This document shows, piece by piece, positions 16,075 to 23,948 of a stretch of DNA of 64,000 nucleotides. This DNA comes from Streptantibioticus ferralitis. Lineage in GTDB: Bacteria; Actinomycetota; Actinomycetes; Streptomycetales; Streptomycetaceae. Each line of letters opens with the position of its first letter. Position 1 is the stretch's first letter. The notes beneath the pieces were generated by a model that did not search any database, was not told the origin of the DNA, and saw only the letters and a list, made by a program, of their open reading frames with translations. The stretch is taken from NCBI RefSeq assembly GCF_029223525.1, contig NZ_JARHTQ010000006.1, positions 62,001 to 126,000 of the forward strand. Reading direction: 5' to 3'. The translations under genes and the position numbers were made by a program.

Positions 16075-17327
16075 ACCGTCTCCTGGTCCACGGCGCGCAG
16101 CCGGACCTGGAACTCAAGCCGCGCGACGGCTTCGCGGGCGGCGGCCACCGCCTCGTCGGCCGTGTCCCCAAGGGCTCGCGCATAGGCGATGCGGGAGTCG
16201 GAGGACTCCAGCGGGCCGCAGTCGCCGCCGGGGCGGACCAGCAGCTCGACCTCGGTCACCCCCGCGGTACGCCTGGCCTCGTCGAGGCCGTCCACGTCCA
16301 CCAGTTCGCCCGCGGCGGGCGATGCCGCGAACCAGATCGCGGAGCTGCGGGCCGGGCGCCGGTCGGCGAGCGTCGCCTTGATCCCGGGGAGCACCCGATC
16401 CCCCACGGTCTGCCGCACCACGCACTCGGCGATGTCCACGCCGGTGGCGTCGAGCGCCAGGGCCGGAATCTCGTCGCCGCCCATCCGGACATGGGTCTCG
16501 ATCACCCGCGGGCCCGCCTCCCCGAGCACGATCTCGGTGTGGGTCGCACCGGTTTCCACACCGAGCGCGTCGAGCAACTGCTCCACGTAGGCCTGGACTT
16601 CCTTCTGCTGACCGGCCGTGAGCTCGGCGGGAGCCACATGGCCGAGTTCGACGAAGTTCACCGGATCGGAGAACTTCCGGGTGATCGCCACGACGCAGTG
16701 CTCGCCCTGCTCGGAGAACGCCTCCACGCTGAACTGCGGCCCCTCGTGGAACTGCTCGACCAGCACACCTGCGTCCGGCAGTCCTTCGAACCCGGCGTCC
16801 GCCCGCTCGAAGGCCGCGGTCAGCGCGCGTTCCTCGCGGACGACGGCGACTCCGGCGCTGCCCGCGCCGCGCACCGGCTTCACCACACACGGCAGTCCGT
16901 GTTCGGCCGCGAAGGCGCGCAGTTCGGCCACGTCGCTCACCAGGGCGGAAGCGGTGGCGTCCACCCCGGACTCCCGCAGCCTGGCCCGCATGGCCTGCTT
17001 GTCGTGCACCAGTGCCACCGTGCGGGGGGTGTGGGTGGGGATGCCCAGTGCCGCGCCGATCGCGGCGCAGCGGTCCTGGTCGCGCTCGCCGAAGGTGGCG
17101 ATCCTGGTGAACGGATGACGGGCGTGGACGACGGAGGCCAGCGCGATCCACTCGTCGTCGGGTGCGTCATGGCGCACCGCGATCACCCGGGTGTGCTCGG
17201 TCAACTCCCGTAGTCTGGCGACGTACTCCAGCCGGCAGATCACCGAGGTCTCGGTGCCCGGCAGGGCCCGGCGCACCCGGGTCGGCAGGTCGCGCCCGCT
17301 GCCTACGACGAGAACATGCTCACTCAT
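16071..17327 (-). CDS. ATP-grasp ligase, second copy
   Basis: A 418-aa carboxylate-amine ligase. The central ATP-grasp fold shows CVVKPVRGAGSAGVAVV (~150-165), EQFHEGPQFSVEAFS and RVIETHVRMGGDEIP, with the metal-binding E and N/R positions. The C-terminal lobe has VRPGGDCGPLESSDSRIAYA, the usual end of L-amino-acid ligases. Such enzymes join two amino acids through an acyl phosphate. It overlaps the MFS gene before it and the flavoenzyme gene after it by 4 nt each. With the ATP-grasp at 21616-22845 it gives the operon two peptide-bond-forming enzymes. Confidence 0.88.
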   Translation of the reverse strand: MSEHVLVVGSGRDLPTRVRRALPGTETSVICRLEYVARLRELTEHTRVIAVRHDAPDDEWIALASVVHARHPFTRIATFGERDQDRCAAIGAALGIPTHTPRTVALVHDKQAMRARLRESGVDATASALVSDVAELRAFAAEHGLPCVVKPVRGAGSAGVAVVREERALTAAFERADAGFEGLPDAGVLVEQFHEGPQFSVEAFSEQGEHCVVAITRKFSDPVNFVELGHVAPAELTAGQQKEVQAYVEQLLDALGVETGATHTEIVLGEAGPRVIETHVRMGGDEIPALALDATGVDIAECVVRQTVGDRVLPGIKATLADRRPARSSAIWFAASPAAGELVDVDGLDEARRTAGVTEVELLVRPGGDCGPLESSDSRIAYARALGDTADEAVAAAREAVARLEFQVRLRAVDQETV

Positions 17328-18637
17328 GGGGTCACCTCGGTGGTCGGGGAAACGGAGGGTAGGGACCGGGCACGGTCAGCCGTGTCCCCGGCCCGCTCGG
17401 CCAGGCTGCGGCGGGCCGCGGTACGGGAGACCAGCGCGGCGCAGCCGAAGGCTCCGGCCAGCACCGGCCAGGCGACCAGTCCGGTGGGGAGCAGCACGAC
17501 GACCAGCAAGGTGGGTCCGACCACCTTCTGACCGGTCAGGGAGAGGCTGAAGGCGCCCAGGTAGCGGGCGCGGGCGGCGGCGGGCGCCAACTCGGAGGAC
17601 AGTTCCCAGGCCGCCACGGAGTGCAGGTTCTCGGCGACGGAGAGCACCACCACCGCCATCAGCACCGCGGCCACGGCAAGCCCGGTCGGCGCCGCCTGGC
17701 CCAGGGCGAAGAACCCGCAGCAGGCCATCATCAGCACACCGGCCAGCACCAGCAGCCGGATCGCGGAGGCCGTGGTCTCGGCGAACCGCGCGACATAGAC
17801 CTGGAGCACCACCGTCAGCACGGTGTTGACGGCCATCAGCACCGGCACCCACGCGGAGGGCACCGAGGTGTGCTGGATCACCCACACCGGCAGCAGCACG
17901 ATCAGCACGGTGTCGTAGAGCGACAGCACGCCGCTGCCGATCGTGAAGAGCATGAACCACCGGTCACGGAACGGCGATCGGGTCACGGCGACCGGCTCCG
18001 CGCCGTCGGAGCCGGTGGACCGGCGCCGCACGGTGGTCCCGGTCCTGGCCAGCGCCAGCCGCACGGTGCCCGCGACCACCAGGAAGGAGACCCCGTTGAC
18101 GAGGAAGAGCGCGGTGAACGCACCCGGGCGGCTCGTCGCGAAGACCGCCCCCGCCAGCAGGAAGCCGACGGTCAGACCGACGTTGCGCACGGCCCGGATG
18201 GAGGCCATCGTCCGGGTCCGGTCGCTGCCGCCGATGGCGGCCGTCACCACGGCCTGCTGGATCGGTGTGCTGGACCGGTCCAAGGCGGTGAGCAGCACGG
18301 TCAGTACGAGGAAGTCGGGGTACCCGGTGACGAACGCGTACGCGCTGTAGCCCAGGCCGCGCAGCAGCAGGAGGGCCAGGTAGAACCCGCCCGTACCCCA
18401 CCGGTCGGCCAGCCGGCCCAGCGGTACCGGGGCGATCAGCGCCAGCGCCCCGGCGAGCGTGGTCGCGAACGCGACCTTGGTCGCGGGGATTGCGACCACG
18501 CCCACGAAGTACAGGGTGGACGACGCGAAGAACATGCCGGTGCCCAGCGAGTCGACGCAGGCGCCCAGGGCCAGCATCCGGCCCGCCGAGCCGTCCGGCA
18601 GCAGCAGCCCGCCGAGCCGCCGCAACCACCGGGTCAC
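17324..18637 (-). CDS. MFS transporter
   Basis: A 437-aa membrane protein with about 12 hydrophobic helices and a central basic loop (RTGTTVRRRSTGSDG). LGRLADRWGTGGFY is the A-type loop between helices 2 and 3. It starts with GTG, overlapping the upstream unknown by 4 nt, and ends overlapping the ATP-grasp gene by 4 nt. Being embedded in a biosynthetic operon, it most likely exports the product and gives self-resistance. Confidence 0.9.
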   Translation of the reverse strand: MTRWLRRLGGLLLPDGSAGRMLALGACVDSLGTGMFFASSTLYFVGVVAIPATKVAFATTLAGALALIAPVPLGRLADRWGTGGFYLALLLLRGLGYSAYAFVTGYPDFLVLTVLLTALDRSSTPIQQAVVTAAIGGSDRTRTMASIRAVRNVGLTVGFLLAGAVFATSRPGAFTALFLVNGVSFLVVAGTVRLALARTGTTVRRRSTGSDGAEPVAVTRSPFRDRWFMLFTIGSGVLSLYDTVLIVLLPVWVIQHTSVPSAWVPVLMAVNTVLTVVLQVYVARFAETTASAIRLLVLAGVLMMACCGFFALGQAAPTGLAVAAVLMAVVVLSVAENLHSVAAWELSSELAPAAARARYLGAFSLSLTGQKVVGPTLLVVVLLPTGLVAWPVLAGAFGCAALVSRTAARRSLAERAGDTADRARSLPSVSPTTEVTP

Positions 18638-19449
18638 GGCGAGCCCTTGTCACCGGCGGCCGGTGCCAGTGCGCGCACCAACTCCGTGGAACGCCGGATG
18701 TGGGTGGGCGTCGCGGCCTCCGGTGCCGGACCGCGCAGATGGTTCCAGGCGTACCGGCGGGCGGCGTTGACCAGCAGCTCGGCGGTGGCGGCCCGGGTGC
18801 CGTCCGCACTCTCCGGCGGGACGGCCTCGGCGTCGCGGGTCCGTTCGGCGGCCTGTGCGACCAGTGCGGCCCCGGTGAGCAGTCGGCCGACGCGGTCCAC
18901 CAGGACCCAACCGGCGGCCGCCACGACGCCCGGCTCGGCGCCCACCCACTCGTGGCGGGTGGTGGACAAGGTGAGCAGTGCCTGGTCCACCATGCGCCAG
19001 GCGGCCAGCAACCGGCCCTCGGGGATGGGGCCGAGCAGGTCCCTGGCTCTGAGGGTGGCCGCGTCGAAGTGCTCGGCCAAGGTGAGCAGCAGCAGCGCAT
19101 GAGCGGCCAGCCGGTGGGGCGTTGCCGGATCGGTGCCGCCGCCTTCGGCCGCCGACGCGGCGTCCTCGGCGAGGGTGTAGCTGACGCACCGCCGGGCGGC
19201 CACGTCGGCCTGGCCGTGCGAGGCGGTGGGCAGCGCGCGCCAGGCGCGGGCGGCCAGCAGGTCGACCGCGCGGTCGGCGGCTTCCTCCCGGCGGGAGACC
19301 GCCCAGGGGCTGGTGTCCTCCCGCAGTTCCAGCGCCGCGGCGGTCAGCCTGGCCACCGCGGCCTCCAGGGCCGCGAGGCTGCCGGGGGCTCCTTCCGCGC
19401 GGGCGTCGGCGGGTCGGATCCCGATCTCGGAGGTGATGCCTGAGCTCAC
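18634..19449 (-). CDS. Helical protein of unknown function in operon
   Basis: A 271-aa protein that I do not recognise. It is almost all alpha-helix and alanine/leucine rich (LAALEAAVARLTAAALELRE, HALLLLTLAEHFDAATLRAR), loosely recalling the helical C-domain of acyl-CoA dehydrogenases but with no flavin motif. The GTG at 19449 (VSSGITSEIG) overlaps the aminotransferase stop by 4 nt, and its own stop overlaps the MFS start. That coupling is the best evidence that it is real and acts in the pathway. Confidence 0.75.
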   Translation of the reverse strand: MSSGITSEIGIRPADARAEGAPGSLAALEAAVARLTAAALELREDTSPWAVSRREEAADRAVDLLAARAWRALPTASHGQADVAARRCVSYTLAEDAASAAEGGGTDPATPHRLAAHALLLLTLAEHFDAATLRARDLLGPIPEGRLLAAWRMVDQALLTLSTTRHEWVGAEPGVVAAAGWVLVDRVGRLLTGAALVAQAAERTRDAEAVPPESADGTRAATAELLVNAARRYAWNHLRGPAPEAATPTHIRRSTELVRALAPAAGDKGSP

Positions 19450-20366
19450 ACGTACTCCAGCCAGTGGCGGTAGGTGGGGTTGCGTCCGTGGACCACGTCG
19501 GTGAAGGCCTCGCGCAGCTGCTTGGTGATCGGTCCGCAGCCGCCTGCCGTCACCGCGCGGTCGTCCACCGAAGCGACCGGTACCAGCTCGGTGGCGGTGC
19601 CGGTCAGGAACGCCTCGTCCGCCACGTAGAGTTCGCCGCGGGTCAGGCTGCGCTCCTCGACCGCCAGACCCTGGTCCCGGGCGAGGGTGATGATGGACTG
19701 CCGGGTGATGCCGGGCAGGATGTTGTCGCTGACCGGCGGGGTGACCAGCACTCCGTCGCGGATCGCGAAGATGTTGGCGGCGGAGGCCTCGGCCACGTGC
19801 CCGGTCGGGGTGAGCATCAGTGCGTCGTCGTAGCCCGCGCGGATGGCGGCGACCTTGGCGAGCGCCGAGTTGACGTAGGCGCCGGTGGCTTTGGCAAGCG
19901 GCGGGACCGAGTGGATGCCGTTGCGCTGCCAGCTGCTGACAGCCAGCCGGCAGCCCTCCCGTTCCGCCTTCTCCCCCAGGTACGACCCCCAGGGCCAGGC
20001 GGCGATGGCCACCCGGGCGCTGTCCAACTGGGGGGCGACGCCCATCGTGCCGTATCCGAGGTAGACGATCGGGCGCAGATAGGCGGAGTCCAGACCGACG
20101 CGGCGCAGCAACTCCACCGAGGCGTCGATGAGTTGGTCCACGGTCCAGCCGGGGTCCATCAGGTAGACCCGGGCCGAGTCGTGCAGCCGCTCCAGGTGTT
20201 CCCGCAGCCGGAACACCGCGGGGCCGTCGGCCGTCGGATAAGCGCGGATGCCCTCGTAGACACCCCACCCGTAGTGCAGGCTCGGGGTCAGCACATGGAC
20301 CTGTGCCTGGTCCCAGGGAACGAACTCGCCGTCCATCCAGATGGTGCCGGTGGGTTCCAGTTTCAT
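19446..20366 (-). CDS. Fold-type IV aminotransferase (IlvE-like)
   Basis: A 306-aa PLP enzyme. HYGWGVYEGIRAY (~31-43) and ATGAYVNSALAK with Lys159 as PLP-binding lysine are textbook branched-chain aminotransferase motifs; EASAANIFAI and NILPGITRQSI follow in place. Length is normal. Located inside the natural-product operon with 4-nt overlaps on both sides, it probably transaminates a pathway keto acid, perhaps that made by the FMN oxidase, rather than serving general leucine/valine metabolism. Donor and chirality are not deducible. Confidence 0.9.
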   Translation of the reverse strand: MKLEPTGTIWMDGEFVPWDQAQVHVLTPSLHYGWGVYEGIRAYPTADGPAVFRLREHLERLHDSARVYLMDPGWTVDQLIDASVELLRRVGLDSAYLRPIVYLGYGTMGVAPQLDSARVAIAAWPWGSYLGEKAEREGCRLAVSSWQRNGIHSVPPLAKATGAYVNSALAKVAAIRAGYDDALMLTPTGHVAEASAANIFAIRDGVLVTPPVSDNILPGITRQSIITLARDQGLAVEERSLTRGELYVADEAFLTGTATELVPVASVDDRAVTAGGCGPITKQLREAFTDVVHGRNPTYRHWLEYV

Positions 20367-21619
20367 CGGTCAGCTCCCGGTGAGGGGGTACGGGACGGGA
20401 CAGCGGTGGCGGGTGCGCCGACCCGCTCCAACCGGCGCTCGATGCTCTGCGACTGCAGGGACAGCACCTCGCGGTAGGTGTCGGCGTCCGGGCCGTGGAA
20501 GGCGAACCAGCCCCAGCGCGGCTGGAGTTCGCAGCCCCGGGCGAACTTGGCCTCGTAGGCGGCCATTCCGTAGTGGATGCGGCGGATGCCGCCCTCCACC
20601 GCCCAGCGGATGGCCTCGTGGTAGGTGAGTGCCAGATAGCACCCCTGGGCCTCCGGAGCGAATCCCGCGGTACGGGCGAAGAGCGCCTCGCCGGTGCGCA
20701 GGCACAGCACGAAGCCCAGCAGTCGTCCGTCCCGTTCGGCGCCCAGCACCACACAGCTCTCGCCGAGCTCCTCCCGGATGCCGTCGAAGTCCCGGCGCAC
20801 CCGGTGATCGCCCCCGGGCAGGCCGTACTTGGCCCGGTGGGCGACCTGGAGGGCCACCACCTCGTCGTCGATCGCCTCCGGTCCTGACCGGACGACGGTG
20901 CGGAAGCCGGACTGTTCGTAGTCCCGCAGTTCTTTGCGCAGACGGGTGCGACGGCGGCTGCTGAGCCCGGCCAGGTACGCCTCCCAGCTGGACTCGGCCA
21001 GGTGGTACACGCCCTCGGCGCCCAGCAGGGCGGCGGCGTATCCGGCACCGGCGGCGGTCCGGTCGACCTCCGCCGCCGCGGGCTCGCCGACGTACAGCAA
21101 CGCGCTGCTGCGGCAGTCCAGTTCGGCGGCGGCGTCGGTGAGCAGGCCGGGCAGCGCGGCCATGACGGCGAGGCGCTGGGCGGGGGTGCGGTGCGGGGGG
21201 TGGGCCACACCGTGGTGCGTGCCGAACGTGGCGAGCGTCAGCGAGGGGTAGTGGTCCGCGCGGTCCGCGGGCAGTGCGCCGGTGAGCTTGCTCCAGCGTT
21301 CCTGGTCCGCCGGTTCGAGCAGTTCTGGTTCGGCCATCGCACCGGCGGTGCCGGCCAGCCGCGGCGGATCGTAGAACAGCAGGCCACCGGCCTTACGGGT
21401 GAGCAGCAACGGGGCGAGGGCGACGACCCGGTCGTTCTCGTGGATCTCCAGGTACCGCACCTCGTGCAGGTCGGTCCGTTCGGTGAACCGGCACCAGCGG
21501 GCGTCCTCCCAGATGACGTCGGGGCCGGCGAGGCCGGAGAAGTCCTCCGCGGTCGGCCGGGCGGTGGGGGGAAGGACTTGCGCGGTGTAGCCGGTGGCGT
21601 GCGTGCCGGCGTCGCTCAT
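20363..21619 (-). CDS. FemAB-like GNAT acyltransferase
   Basis: A 418-aa protein of the duplicated-GNAT type (PF13480/DUF482-like). Features are GLSSRRRTRLRKELRDYEQS, the acyl-CoA or aminoacyl binding stretch ESCVVLGAERDGRLLGFVLC, and the C-terminal RRIHYGMAAYEAKFARG. FemAB relatives use aminoacyl-tRNA as donor and form peptide bonds, so it may add a residue to the product. The ATG at 21619 overlaps the preceding ATP-grasp stop (ATGA), with GGAGGTG just upstream. Confidence 0.8.
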   Translation of the reverse strand: MSDAGTHATGYTAQVLPPTARPTAEDFSGLAGPDVIWEDARWCRFTERTDLHEVRYLEIHENDRVVALAPLLLTRKAGGLLFYDPPRLAGTAGAMAEPELLEPADQERWSKLTGALPADRADHYPSLTLATFGTHHGVAHPPHRTPAQRLAVMAALPGLLTDAAAELDCRSSALLYVGEPAAAEVDRTAAGAGYAAALLGAEGVYHLAESSWEAYLAGLSSRRRTRLRKELRDYEQSGFRTVVRSGPEAIDDEVVALQVAHRAKYGLPGGDHRVRRDFDGIREELGESCVVLGAERDGRLLGFVLCLRTGEALFARTAGFAPEAQGCYLALTYHEAIRWAVEGGIRRIHYGMAAYEAKFARGCELQPRWGWFAFHGPDADTYREVLSLQSQSIERRLERVGAPATAVPSRTPSPGADR

Positions 21620-22845
21620 CGGACACCTCCGGCGACTGCCTCCAACTCCCAGCCGAAGCCGGCCGACACCGCGGCGGTGGTGTCCCGCAGCTTCGCCCGC
21701 AACGCCGCGCCGTCCTGGTCGGTGACGACCCAACTGGCCAGGAAGTCGGCCGACTTGCGCTGTTCGTAGCGCTGCCCGCTCCAGTCGTCCCCGACATGGG
21801 TGTTGAGGGTGAAGTCGTGTGCGCCGACCGGTGCCTCTGGCAGCCGCACCACCCGGCCACGCTGCGGTGGGATACCGCAGAAGGCCGCGTGCGGCGCGGC
21901 TTCGGCCCGCTCCCGTACGGAGCGCAGCGCGACCGGCAACCCGCACTCCACCCGGGCCCACATCTGGCGCGGATCGATCCCCAGGACGTGCTGGAGCATC
22001 GTCGGTATGGGACCACCGCCGATTCGGGCGGCCACCTCGCACAGCACGATCTCGCCGCTCGCGGTGACGAAGAACTCGGCGTGCGCGCACACCGTCGGCG
22101 GGGACGGCAGCGCCTCGATCAGCCGCCAGGTCTCCGCCACCAGCCGGGCGCCCAGCGGATCGGTCAACGCCAGGGTGGTGGAGCCGAAGGGGGTGTCGGT
22201 CCAGTGCGCCAGACAGCCGTCGCTGGTGTACCGGGAGGGCACCGCCACCACGGGAACACCGGCGACCCGGAAGGCGTCCACATGGTGCAGCGCGCCGTCC
22301 ACGAACTCCTCGACCTCGTAGGGAACGGCCGTGACGGCGTCCGCGAGCCCGGTCGCCTGGGAGGGATGGTCGAGCAGGTGCACTCCCGTGGAGCCGGAGC
22401 CCCCGCGCGGTTTGGCCACCACCCGTCCGGGATGCCCGGCCATGAAGACGACGATGTCCGCGACCTCGCCAACCGGCGCGAAGTCGGGCACGGACAGCCC
22501 CGCGCCGCGTGCGTACCGCTTCATCAGCACCTTGTCGCGGAAGGCCGCGGCGGCCGCGGTGTCCAGGCCGTCGAGCCCCAACTCGCCGCGCAGTACGGCG
22601 GCTCGTTCGACGTCGACCTCGGCGAGCGCCAGGACCGAGGTGGGGTGGTGGCGGCGGGCGAGATCCCTGGCGGCCGCCAACACCGCTTCGTCATCGGTGT
22701 AGTCGGCCACGGTCACCGTTTCGGCGAAGCCGTCGCCGATGTCCGTGCCGTCCGCCGTGACCGCCAGCAGCCGACCGGCCTGCTCGGCCAGCCATGCGCT
22801 GAAGGGCAGTCCCGCGTTCCGCGGGCTGATCAGTATCAGGATCAC
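21616..22845 (-). CDS. ATP-grasp ligase, first copy
   Basis: A 409-aa ATP-grasp enzyme, only distantly similar to the one at 16071-17327. Motifs are DKVLMKRYARGAGLSVPDF, RVVAKPRGGSGSTGVHLL (ATP loop), EEFVDGALHHVDAF and EIVLCEVAARIGGGPIP with the metal ligands. The type activates a carboxylate as acyl phosphate for attack by an amine. GTG start, overlapping the Ldh-family gene by 4 nt. The C-terminal lobe (KSADFLASWVVTDQDG) differs from the other copy, suggesting a different acceptor. Confidence 0.88.
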   Translation of the reverse strand: MILILISPRNAGLPFSAWLAEQAGRLLAVTADGTDIGDGFAETVTVADYTDDEAVLAAARDLARRHHPTSVLALAEVDVERAAVLRGELGLDGLDTAAAAAFRDKVLMKRYARGAGLSVPDFAPVGEVADIVVFMAGHPGRVVAKPRGGSGSTGVHLLDHPSQATGLADAVTAVPYEVEEFVDGALHHVDAFRVAGVPVVAVPSRYTSDGCLAHWTDTPFGSTTLALTDPLGARLVAETWRLIEALPSPPTVCAHAEFFVTASGEIVLCEVAARIGGGPIPTMLQHVLGIDPRQMWARVECGLPVALRSVRERAEAAPHAAFCGIPPQRGRVVRLPEAPVGAHDFTLNTHVGDDWSGQRYEQRKSADFLASWVVTDQDGAALRAKLRDTTAAVSAGFGWELEAVAGGVR

Positions 22846-23948
22846 GTTCGTGCCTCCCTGGCCGTAGGACCGTCGATGCCCGTGCGGCGGGCCAGTTCGG
22901 CCAGCACGTCGGCGGTGCGGGCGTCCAGCGGAACACCATGGGCGCGCCGTTCGCGTTCATGGGCCCGCTGCGGGTCGCCGGGGGCGAGGACGGCCTGGTC
23001 CCCGGCGGGCGTGGCCGAGCGGACGGTGCCCAGCAGGTCGGCCAGGCCCGCGCCGAACCGCTCCTGTCCGCAGAACGCGCCGGGGTCCAGGGCCATCACG
23101 AGATGCCCCACCTGGCGGCCGCGCCCTGCCGTACCTTCGCCCACCTGGGAGAGCTGCCAGTCCGGCGGCGACCCGGTCAGCACCGCGCCGAGCAGGGTGA
23201 CCGCCATGGCGAGTCCCTGTCCCTTGTATCCGCCGAGTGGTGAGAGGGCGTACGCCTGGTCCGGTTCCTCGGTCGGCAGGCCGTCGGCGTCGGTCGTCCA
23301 GCCGCGGTCCAGTCGGCGGCCCTCGGCCCGGCGCTGCTTGATCTCGCCGAAGCAGACCTGGCTGGTGGCCATGTCCAGGGCGAACTCCTGGTCCCCGCCG
23401 CCCGCCGCCACGCTGATCGGGTTGGTGCCGAACAGCGGCTCGACCCCGTTGAACGGCGCGACCCGGGAGGCCGCCGAGGTGAGCGCGATCCCGACCAGCC
23501 CCTGCCGGGCCAGTTGACGGGTGTAGACGGACGCGGCACCGAAGTGGTTGGAGTCGCGTACGCTCACGGCGGCCACGCCGAACCGGCCGGCGCGCTCGGC
23601 GGCCAGTCGGGCCGCGGCCAGTCCGGCGAGCACACCGAGCGAGCCGTCGGCGTCCAGCAGCAGCCCTGCCCCGCGGTCCCGGGCGATGGTGACCCGCGCC
23701 GCCGCGTTGGCGACGCCGGTGGCGAGTTCGTCCAGGTACTGCGGGAGCAACCGCAGACCGTGGGTGTCGATGCCGCGCAGTGAGGTGTCCACCAGCGCGT
23801 CGGCCACCTGGCGGGCCTCCGCGTCGTCGACCCCCGCCTCGGCGAGCGCCACACGGGCGAGTCGGCGCGCCGACTCCTCCGCGATCACGGGCAGTTCGCC
23901 GGGCTGCGCCCGGTGCTGAACCGGAGGGGCTTGTGTTCCACTGGTCAT
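22842..23948 (-). CDS. Ldh2-family oxidoreductase (malate/lactate dehydrogenase-like)
   Basis: A 368-aa NAD(P)-dependent enzyme of PF02615. LRGIDTHGLRLLPQYLDEL, VSVRDSNHFGAASVYTRQLA and FGTNPISVAAG are the fingerprint; the His of DTHG and of NHFG are conserved. Members reduce 2-keto acids to 2-hydroxy acids or cyclic imines (delta1-piperideine-2-carboxylate) to pipecolate-like amino acids. Inside this operon either fits: a partner for the 2-hydroxy acid oxidase, or an imine reductase acting on a lysine-derived ring. Confidence 0.88.
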   Translation of the reverse strand: MTSGTQAPPVQHRAQPGELPVIAEESARRLARVALAEAGVDDAEARQVADALVDTSLRGIDTHGLRLLPQYLDELATGVANAAARVTIARDRGAGLLLDADGSLGVLAGLAAARLAAERAGRFGVAAVSVRDSNHFGAASVYTRQLARQGLVGIALTSAASRVAPFNGVEPLFGTNPISVAAGGGDQEFALDMATSQVCFGEIKQRRAEGRRLDRGWTTDADGLPTEEPDQAYALSPLGGYKGQGLAMAVTLLGAVLTGSPPDWQLSQVGEGTAGRGRQVGHLVMALDPGAFCGQERFGAGLADLLGTVRSATPAGDQAVLAPGDPQRAHERERRAHGVPLDARTADVLAELARRTGIDGPTAREART

